Position numbers and translations under genes: made by a program. From the NCBI GenBank assembly GCA_964627855.1, contig CAZVLE010000100.1, forward strand, positions 1-6,202: a stretch of DNA of 6,202 nt. The letters are read 5' to 3'. Below the pieces are notes generated by a model. The model ran no database searches and was not told the DNA's origin. It saw only the letters and a list, made by a program, of their open reading frames with translations. Numbering within the stretch: the stretch's first letter is position 1; every line of letters starts with the position of its first letter. This document shows positions 1 through 4,996 of the stretch, in pieces. Source of the DNA: CAZVLE01 sp964627855 (GTDB taxonomy: Bacteria > Bacillota > Dethiobacteria > DTU022).

Positions 1-93
1 TGCCGGAAGAACAGCCACTGCGGCATTCTTGGAACCGCTAATCCTAACCGTACCATTCAGGGTTGTATTGCCTTTGACAACGATCTTTTCCAT
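1..93 (-). CDS. murA: UDP-N-acetylglucosamine 1-carboxyvinyltransferase MurA, N-terminal fragment (cut by window edge)
   Basis: Only the first 31 codons are in the window; the gene runs off the low-coordinate end. MurA is cytoplasmic and transfers enolpyruvate from PEP to UDP-GlcNAc, the first committed step of peptidoglycan synthesis. The visible N-terminus begins MEKIVVKG and continues to ISGSKNAAV. This matches the family opening, in which a short beta strand leads to (I/V)SG(A/S)KNA; Lys22 and Asn23 fall at the same numbers as the conserved pair of E. coli MurA. The ATG at 93-91 is preceded by a clear Shine-Dalgarno. It follows yycI by 50 bp on the same strand with no terminator visible, so co-transcription with walRK-yycHI is likely (inference). 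Firmicutes often have two MurA paralogues (MurA/MurAB), and this fragment cannot tell which one it is. EPSP synthase is related in fold, but this motif fits MurA better. Confidence 0.88.
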   Translation of the reverse strand, partial: MEKIVVKGNTTLNGTVRISGSKNAAVAVLPA

Positions 94-97
94 CCCG

Positions 98-103
98 ACC
101 TCC
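98..103 (-). promoter_or_regulatory. Ribosome binding site of murA
   Basis: GGAGGT on the minus strand lies 4 nt before the murA ATG. The spacing is slightly short but the match to the anti-Shine-Dalgarno is strong. It supports initiation at 93 rather than readthrough from yycI. Confidence 0.75.
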
Positions 104-143
104 ATTTTTAAGAGCCTCGATTGATAAAGGACCCCGTTACTGA

Positions 144-1031
144 TTATTGTTGCAGCTGTTCAGGAATAATAATTTCCTGTTCGAAATTTCCGGTATAAGC
201 ATTAATATAATAGGGCTGACCGCCCACTACTATGCGCCAGACTGGTGGGATTTCCCATTTTTCAGCATCATATTCTCCACTGAAATAACCCAGGTTAACC
301 TGAATTATCTGGCGGGGCTCATCACTGGGCCCAAGTTCTTTAACCAGATTCGTCAGGGCCTCTGTCGGTGATATTACCTCTGTTTCTCTGGCTGGCACCC
401 TTTCAACAGGCTCCAGCCAGTAAATTTCTACAGCCTCTATTTGTTCAGCATTAACAAATACCCTTAGCTGGCCAGCATACACTGGTATTTCATCTACAAC
501 CTGGTAAAAGTGAAATATTACCTGCCCGCCAGCTGTTGCCTCGAGTAAATTGAAAACAGCATTTTTCGGAAATATCATTCGCTCGTTCAGAAATGCTTCT
601 ATAACATTGCTTTTCTCCCGCAGCTCGAGTTCGGCAAACCCTGCACGAAGAGGAACTCCGGGGGTATAGATAACCTGGATCAAGCCGCTGGAATTTATTA
701 CAGCCAGTTCGCCGGGTATACTATATAATACAGCCTCTTCTGTTTCATTAACAAGAGTTTCTTCAGTTGTATAAAGTTCCCTGATCAGCATCTGAAATTC
801 GGCAGACGGGGATACGGCAAGAAAATCGATCGTCTGAACCGAGCGATCTAATGATGCCGCCAGGAAATAGTTATTTTTATTTAACATCCCTTCAGCAATG
901 CGCAGTTCTTCCGTAGTTACCGCCACCCTGGTCAGGCGGCCGAAATCAGGCCAAAAAAGTTGATACCCGAGAAACAGGTTTAACCCGAAGAAGGCAATGA
1001 TCAAGATCAATTTAGCCCGGCCGAGGTTCAT
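144..1031 (-). CDS. yycI: WalK accessory regulator YycI (WalI)
   Basis: A 295-residue single-pass membrane protein. The N-terminus has a few polar residues, then one hydrophobic helix at about residues 7-26 ending in GYQLFWPD. This closely resembles the family opening, in which the helix ends in a G(W/Y)QL motif. The remainder should lie outside the membrane. The C-terminus has PPVWRIVV (Trp265) followed by YYINAYTG (274-281), a PepSY-like ending typical of the YycI family. Length is close to the roughly 280 residues of the Bacillus protein. In B. subtilis YycH and YycI hold WalK in check, whereas in S. aureus they activate it; the sign of the effect here cannot be read from sequence. The ATG at 1031 overlaps the yycH stop (ATGA) and has an excellent Shine-Dalgarno, so translation is probably coupled to yycH. 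The middle of the protein is divergent; identity rests on the ends and on gene order. Confidence 0.87.
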   Translation of the reverse strand: MNLGRAKLILIIAFFGLNLFLGYQLFWPDFGRLTRVAVTTEELRIAEGMLNKNNYFLAASLDRSVQTIDFLAVSPSAEFQMLIRELYTTEETLVNETEEAVLYSIPGELAVINSSGLIQVIYTPGVPLRAGFAELELREKSNVIEAFLNERMIFPKNAVFNLLEATAGGQVIFHFYQVVDEIPVYAGQLRVFVNAEQIEAVEIYWLEPVERVPARETEVISPTEALTNLVKELGPSDEPRQIIQVNLGYFSGEYDAEKWEIPPVWRIVVGGQPYYINAYTGNFEQEIIIPEQLQQ

Positions 1032-2377
1032 AGCAAATCCTCCTCTTTGATCAATGCCAGACTATCGGACTCTAATAAGAATTTAACTCCGTTAATCTTA
1101 ACAAACCAGGCCGGTTCGGCACGGATAGAGCCGCCAATACTTCTGACAACATAGCTTAACTCAAGAGCATCAAGCCTTAGCGTGGAATCCGAATCAGGTT
1201 GCAGAACAGCAAACAGCTCAATCGCTTTTTGCAAGGCGGCAGACCATTCAGCTACAGGATATTGCTCTTCCACGACGCTGTACGAACCCTCAACGGTAAA
1301 GAGTGCACGCGTATAATGAATCAGACCACGATCGTTGAAATAGGCCCTGGTCAGTTTATCACTGTGAAAATGGTAGCCCTTATAGTACTGTTTCCATTCA
1401 GCGGCATATGAGGCTGTCTGGCCCCAACCACTTATAGCCAGACTTTCCAGACGCAGACCGGATGGCCACCCTCCATGATAACTGATAATGCTGCTGCAAT
1501 TGGTCAGTGCGTCAGAGTATGTAAGAGTAACCTGTGCTTCATCCATACGGGGGTAAGTATACTCAAGACCATAGTTAGTCAGACGCAGGCCTCTTTCACC
1601 ATCCGTGTAAATCAAGCTTCCATCTTTTCCCTCGACCATGCGGGCCAGGCTATCATCAATAAAGAATGTCTTTAGCAACAGCTCCCGATCGATCACTTCA
1701 GCCTTCAGCTGCAGAATATCTAAATAAATATTCTCCAGAGGGACATAGATTTGCCCCCTTATATCGAGATCACGATCTGTCATACCAGCCACTTGATTAA
1801 GATCAAGAACAGTATAGGCGATTTTATCACTTGCCCTGATTTGAGCTGTTATTTCTCTAAGATCTGAAACTTTATCCATAGGCAGCCGCATCTGCAGTGC
1901 GGGAACATTGGGCGTTTCAGCAGATAAAACAAGCCAGGTTGCATTATCAAAACTGTACAACTCCAGCTTACTCACCGTCAGCGGAAACGCTCCGGTCATC
2001 CAGGGCAAGTCGGCACCAACAGGCAATGCCGGTTTAAAGTTCAGATGAAATAGCAGGCGCGCTCCTTCAGGTAATATTTGGTTATCTGAGATTGTTTCCT
2101 GGCTAAGCTCCTGCAGCATTTGTGATGTGGTCTCCCAGAGCAGGTAGTAATCACTGTCACCTTCCCGCAAAACATATAATCCTTCATCCGCAGCAATAGC
2201 TGCTAATGCCGGGGTAATAACCTGAGCAAGAGGGCGCGGTTTTTCAACAACGATTCGTTCATAGACGTCCTCAGCAAGCAAGGCAGTCGGCTGTTCGCCG
2301 TACCATAACTGGTAAGTCAGGTAAAGGCTTAGACCTACCAGAAAAAATAGCAGAGCACTTTTAACCTTTTCGGTCAA
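1028..2377 (-). CDS. yycH: WalK accessory regulator YycH (WalH)
   Basis: A 449-residue single-pass membrane protein, matching the family's usual length of about 450. It opens MTEKVKSALLFFLVGLS and has one hydrophobic helix at about residues 8-25 ending in TYQLW, the YycH signature start. The large remainder is predicted to be extracytoplasmic. Family knowledge: YycH pairs with YycI, contacts WalK through the membrane helices and tunes its kinase activity. The start codon is TTG (2377-2375), sharing four bases with the walK stop (TTGA), and a Shine-Dalgarno 9 nt upstream supports it. The extreme C-terminus has PAWFVKING (Trp424), echoing the tryptophan-containing ending of YycI. The central region (about residues 100-400) shows no catalytic motif that I recognise. 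Assignment rests on the N-terminal helix, length, and position between walK and yycI. Confidence 0.88.
   Translation of the reverse strand: MTEKVKSALLFFLVGLSLYLTYQLWYGEQPTALLAEDVYERIVVEKPRPLAQVITPALAAIAADEGLYVLREGDSDYYLLWETTSQMLQELSQETISDNQILPEGARLLFHLNFKPALPVGADLPWMTGAFPLTVSKLELYSFDNATWLVLSAETPNVPALQMRLPMDKVSDLREITAQIRASDKIAYTVLDLNQVAGMTDRDLDIRGQIYVPLENIYLDILQLKAEVIDRELLLKTFFIDDSLARMVEGKDGSLIYTDGERGLRLTNYGLEYTYPRMDEAQVTLTYSDALTNCSSIISYHGGWPSGLRLESLAISGWGQTASYAAEWKQYYKGYHFHSDKLTRAYFNDRGLIHYTRALFTVEGSYSVVEEQYPVAEWSAALQKAIELFAVLQPDSDSTLRLDALELSYVVRSIGGSIRAEPAWFVKINGVKFLLESDSLALIKEEDLL
1039..1044 (-). promoter_or_regulatory. Ribosome binding site of yycI, inside yycH
   Basis: AGGAGG on the minus strand sits 7 nt before the yycI ATG, within the last codons of yycH. 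It fixes the yycI start at 1031 and suggests efficient re-initiation by ribosomes finishing yycH. Confidence 0.85.
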
Positions 2378-4200
2378 GCCGATGTTCCCTCCTCTCTGCT
2401 AAACCTGGGCAACGTGAAATATACTTTGGTCCCAACATCCATGGCACTTTCAATACCAATTATTCCTCCGTGACTTTCCACAACTTTGCGGGCGATAGAT
2501 AACCCCAGGCCTGTTCCCCCATAGTCGCGGCTGCGTGTTTTTTCAACCCTGTAAAAACGTTCAAAGACTTTCGGTTGTTCGTTTTCAGGAATACCGCTAC
2601 CTGTATCTTCTATAGTAATCCTGAGAAATTCATCTTCTACTGTCGCACTTACTGTGATACTGCCTTCAGGGTTGGTATATTTGGCCGCATTACTCATGAT
2701 ATTGGAAAAAACCATGATCACTTTATCCCGATCAGCATAAGCTGGAGGGAAACCGGAATCAATAACGACTTCAATGTTGGGAAGCCTGGTGCTAAACTTT
2801 TGTTTAAGCTGCTCAGCGGCCTCCATGGCCAATTCCTTCAAATCAACCGCCGACTTATCCCACAAGATCTGACTTGAATCCATCTGCGAAAGGACCAATA
2901 AATCTTTAACCATAATAACCATGCGATCTGTTTCCCTGGCCAGGACATTTAGAAACCGTGTTCGAACAACCGATTCTTCCGCTGCGCCATCAAGCAAAGT
3001 CTCAACATAACTTTTCACTGTGGAGAGCGGAGTGCGCAATTCGTGAGAAACATCCGCTACAAATTCTTCCTGTCTGCGGGTAAGTTCACGTTCCCTGGTT
3101 ATATCATGTAAAACAATCAGGGTTCCTTCAAGTTTGCCTTTGTCTACCTTAAAAGGGGCTATCTTGATCTGCATAATATGCACCGGGGCATTGCTCGCTA
3201 TTTCAGCAGTTAACGCCTTTTGCTGACGTATAAACTGACGCATCGAATCCGATCCGATCAAGTTACGCAGCAGGTTGAATCCCGAATGACCCAGGGCCGG
3301 CACTTTAAAACGCAAATTATTGAGTAAACGACGTGCAGAAGGGTTAACCTGAATCAAATGGCCATTACCATCAAGAGCAACAATACCGTCACTCATATTT
3401 TTTATGATCGCCTCTACTTTGCTCTTTTCCGACGATATTTCATTAATGGTCAGACTCAACTGCTCCGCCAGATAATTAAATGTTTCGCCCAGCAACCCGA
3501 TTTCGTCAGCCGTTTGCACTTCAATTTTCCTGGTAAAGTCGCCCCGTGCCATTAAATAGGCCTGATCAGTCACCTCTTTTATTGGAGTGGTAATGGTTCT
3601 GGTTAAGACAATCCCCAGCAAAAAACTGACGGCAAGAGCCAGACCGACTCCGGTCAGCAATATTGTTTTAACCTCATCCAGGGTGTCGTCAACCGCCTTT
3701 AAGGAACCGCTGAGGTAGATAACGCCAATGGTATTCCCTTCGTTAACAATCGGAACAGCCAGATAATAACGTCTTTCAAGATTTGCAGGGTCGAAACGGA
3801 CATTGTCGCTTGAATGGCCGGCAAGCGCCCGGGTAATCTCATCACGAATCAAGCGGCGCCCAAGCAGCGTTTGGCTGCCAGATGTACCGATAATGTGCGC
3901 AAAGCTATCAAGAATAACTACTTCCATTTCCTGAAGATCTTGTAGTTCGCGAGCCAGGCGCACTGTTCCTTCAACCCATTCTTCACTTTCCCCAAAGCCC
4001 GGGCCCATAAATGCAGAAAGAAGTCTGGCCTGATTCTCAAGGCTCTCCTTATAATTTCTTAAATAATATTGTTCCAGTGATTGCACCAGGTAAACAGAAA
4101 TTAGCTGCAGCGAAAATAGAATGAGCATTAAATAGATAAAAATGATTTTCCACTGGAGGCTATTTAGTGTTTTACCTCCGCCTGAAATAATAACCGACAC
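2374..4200 (-). CDS. walK: Sensor histidine kinase WalK (YycG); 5' end uncertain
   Basis: Membrane histidine kinase that phosphorylates WalR in response to the state of the cell wall. Numbered from the GTG at 4200 (608 residues), it has: TM1 at about 19-41; an extracytoplasmic sensor of about 135 residues, probably PDC/Cache-like; TM2 at about 178-200; HAMP at about 200-250; a cytoplasmic PAS domain at about 260-365; the HisKA H-box VSHELRTPL with phospho-acceptor His386; and a HATPase domain with N-box Asn504, G1 DTGSGIP (532-538), F-box FERFYR (546-551) and G2 GGTGLGLSIA (561-570). This is the complete WalK order and length. All catalytic motifs are intact. The start is unclear: homologues begin about five to ten residues before the SLQWKII stretch, but no ATG, GTG or TTG exists there. 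GTG at 4200 overlaps walR by 29 bp and lacks a well-spaced Shine-Dalgarno. An ATG at 4275 is also open but would overlap walR by 104 bp. The product is certain; the start is not. Confidence 0.9.
   Translation of the reverse strand: MSVIISGGGKTLNSLQWKIIFIYLMLILFSLQLISVYLVQSLEQYYLRNYKESLENQARLLSAFMGPGFGESEEWVEGTVRLARELQDLQEMEVVILDSFAHIIGTSGSQTLLGRRLIRDEITRALAGHSSDNVRFDPANLERRYYLAVPIVNEGNTIGVIYLSGSLKAVDDTLDEVKTILLTGVGLALAVSFLLGIVLTRTITTPIKEVTDQAYLMARGDFTRKIEVQTADEIGLLGETFNYLAEQLSLTINEISSEKSKVEAIIKNMSDGIVALDGNGHLIQVNPSARRLLNNLRFKVPALGHSGFNLLRNLIGSDSMRQFIRQQKALTAEIASNAPVHIMQIKIAPFKVDKGKLEGTLIVLHDITRERELTRRQEEFVADVSHELRTPLSTVKSYVETLLDGAAEESVVRTRFLNVLARETDRMVIMVKDLLVLSQMDSSQILWDKSAVDLKELAMEAAEQLKQKFSTRLPNIEVVIDSGFPPAYADRDKVIMVFSNIMSNAAKYTNPEGSITVSATVEDEFLRITIEDTGSGIPENEQPKVFERFYRVEKTRSRDYGGTGLGLSIARKVVESHGGIIGIESAMDVGTKVYFTLPRFSREEGTSA
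2387..2392 (-). promoter_or_regulatory. Ribosome binding site of yycH, inside walK
   Basis: GGAGGG on the minus strand lies 9 nt before the TTG codon at 2377, within the last codons of walK. It is what decides the non-ATG start of yycH, because no in-frame ATG is nearby. Confidence 0.8.
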
Positions 4201-4867
4201 CCCTCTTTGTATATATATATTCCGGTTTTGCCGGATCTGTTTCAAGTTTTTCCCGCAACCGCCTGATCGTGACATCTACCGTACGCTCATCGCCGATATA
4301 GTCATAACCCCAGACCTGGTTTAAAAGCTGCTCCCTGCTAAAAACATAACCCGGCTTAAGCATCAGAAAAAGTAACAAACTATATTCACGCAACGTTAAT
4401 TCAATCGCCTCACCTTGATTATAGACCTGGACTTCATCACGGTCTACCTTCAGCGAGCCGGCAATAATAATTCCTTTATCATTCTCTGTGCGCTTTTCTT
4501 TCCCCCTGGTGCGCCGCAATATTGCTTTAACCCTTGCCGTTACCTCACGGGCACTAAAAGGTTTTGTTACATAATCATCGGCGCCCAGTTCGAGGCCATA
4601 GACTTTATCTATCTCCATCTCTTTAGCAGTAAGCATGATTATCGGAACATCCATCTTCGACCGGATTTCCTTGCAAACGGCAAACCCATCTTTAAGGGGG
4701 AGCATTATATCAAGAAGAATCAGATCCGGATTTTCGACCTCCGCCATCCTTATCGCTTCTTCCCCGTCAAAAGCAGTAACTACCGTGAAACCTTCCTTTT
4801 CTAGATTGTACTCCAATATTTCTACAATCGGCTTTTCATCATCAACAATTAATATCTTACCCGCCAT
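4172..4867 (-). CDS. walR: Response regulator WalR (YycF), OmpR family
   Basis: A 231-residue transcription factor acting in the cytoplasm as the partner of WalK. In model Firmicutes it controls peptidoglycan hydrolase genes. Receiver domain, about residues 3-118: acidic pocket Asp9-Asp10 (ILIVDDEKPI), phospho-acceptor Asp53 in LLLDIMLP, switch Thr80 in IIMLTAKE, and Lys102 in YVTKPF. The N-terminal stretch from VDDEKPI to EILEYNLEKEGF is highly characteristic of WalR. The C-terminal winged helix, about residues 132-229, includes LTLREYSLL, the recognition helix region RTVDVTIRRLREKLE and the wing ending KRGVGYYFRR. Thr101, reported as a Ser/Thr-kinase phosphosite in Bacillus and Staphylococcus WalR, is present. 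I chose the ATG at 4867 because GGAG lies 8 nt upstream; a GTG at 4876 is in frame but has no Shine-Dalgarno. It is first in the operon, after a terminator. Confidence 0.96.
   Translation of the reverse strand: MAGKILIVDDEKPIVEILEYNLEKEGFTVVTAFDGEEAIRMAEVENPDLILLDIMLPLKDGFAVCKEIRSKMDVPIIMLTAKEMEIDKVYGLELGADDYVTKPFSAREVTARVKAILRRTRGKEKRTENDKGIIIAGSLKVDRDEVQVYNQGEAIELTLREYSLLLFLMLKPGYVFSREQLLNQVWGYDYIGDERTVDVTIRRLREKLETDPAKPEYIYTKRGVGYYFRRR
4174..4179 (-). promoter_or_regulatory. Candidate ribosome binding site for walK at the walR stop
   Basis: GGAGGT on the minus strand overlaps the last codons and stop of walR. It is a strong Shine-Dalgarno at the expected place for walK, but the in-frame codons after it (AAA ACA CTA AAT AGC CTC) include no standard start. 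It may serve an unusual start, or be chance overlap with the Arg-Arg codons ending walR. Confidence 0.4.
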
Positions 4868-4875
4868 TTTGACCA

Positions 4876-4879
4876 CTCC
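4876..4879 (-). promoter_or_regulatory. Ribosome binding site of walR
   Basis: GGAG on the minus strand lies 8 nt before the ATG at 4867. It favours that ATG over the GTG at 4876, which overlaps the site itself. Confidence 0.65.
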
Positions 4880-4888
4880 ATCAACTTA

Positions 4889-4919
4889 ATAAAAATGTAC
4901 CTTCGCTTTAGGCTGCCAA
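4889..4919 (-). promoter_or_regulatory. Weak candidate sigma-A promoter for the walRK operon
   Basis: On the minus strand TTGGCA (4919-4914, five of six matches to TTGACA) is followed after 19 bp by TTTTAT (4894-4889, four of six to TATAAT). The spacer is longer than ideal and the -10 is poor. A promoter somewhere between the upstream terminator and walR is expected, and this is the best pair I can see. It would give a leader of only about 15-20 nt. Confidence 0.25.
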
Positions 4920-4939
4920 AACCCTGCAACAAAAGGGTT
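4920..4939. repeat. Small inverted repeat upstream of walR
   Basis: AACCCT and AGGGTT form a 6-bp inverted repeat around an 8-nt loop. On the minus strand it is followed only by TT then GG, so it is a poor terminator by itself. It sits between the strong terminator and the candidate -35. It could be a back-up terminator remnant, an operator, or chance. Confidence 0.3.
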
Positions 4940-4943
4940 GATC

Positions 4944-4986
4944 ATAAAAATGCCCTTCTCTGGCCAGAGAAGGGCTCAGCATTTTG
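4944..4986 (-). terminator. Rho-independent terminator of the M23 peptidase gene
   Basis: Bases 4952-4975 form a perfect 24-bp palindrome: a 10-bp stem (GCCCTTCTCT with its complement) closing a GGCC tetraloop. On the minus strand it is followed directly by ATTTTTAT (4951-4944). An A-rich stretch upstream (AAAAT, 4985-4981) can pair with the T tract, extending the stem across a short bulge. It begins 10 nt after the peptidase stop codon, ideal for ending that transcript. On the plus strand the T-rich run after the stem is offset by five bases, so activity in that direction would be weak, and there is no plus-strand gene to end. Confidence 0.9.
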
Positions 4987-4996
4987 TTTGTCGCAA

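Noticed and set aside
94..143. Possible terminator between yycI and murA
   Set aside because: I found no stable inverted repeat followed by a T tract in the 50-bp gap.
147..371. Plus-strand 74-codon frame opposite the end of yycI
   Set aside because: Antisense shadow with no ribosome binding site and no recognisable sequence.
4209..4221. Alternating TA run as a possible simple repeat or promoter element
   Set aside because: It encodes the conserved EYIYTKRG wing of WalR, so it is explained by coding.
4172..4275. Start of walK at the ATG at 4275 (633 residues)
   Set aside because: It would overlap the conserved winged-helix end of walR by 104 bp, has no Shine-Dalgarno, and adds about 25 residues of basic, low-plausibility sequence before the first membrane helix.
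4868..4876. Start of walR at the in-frame GTG at 4876
   Set aside because: It overlaps the only Shine-Dalgarno-like GGAG. The ATG at 4867 is properly spaced from that site and gives the usual WalR N-terminus.
4415..4889. Plus-strand open frames of 129 and 84 codons opposite walR
   Set aside because: They are antisense to an unmistakable response regulator and have no recognisable domain; they are best explained as shadows of walR codon use.
4895..4915. Possible WalR box on the plus strand (TGTACC, 5 bp, TTTAGG)
   Set aside because: Neither half matches TGTWAH fully and the second half lacks the TGT core; too weak to call an operator.
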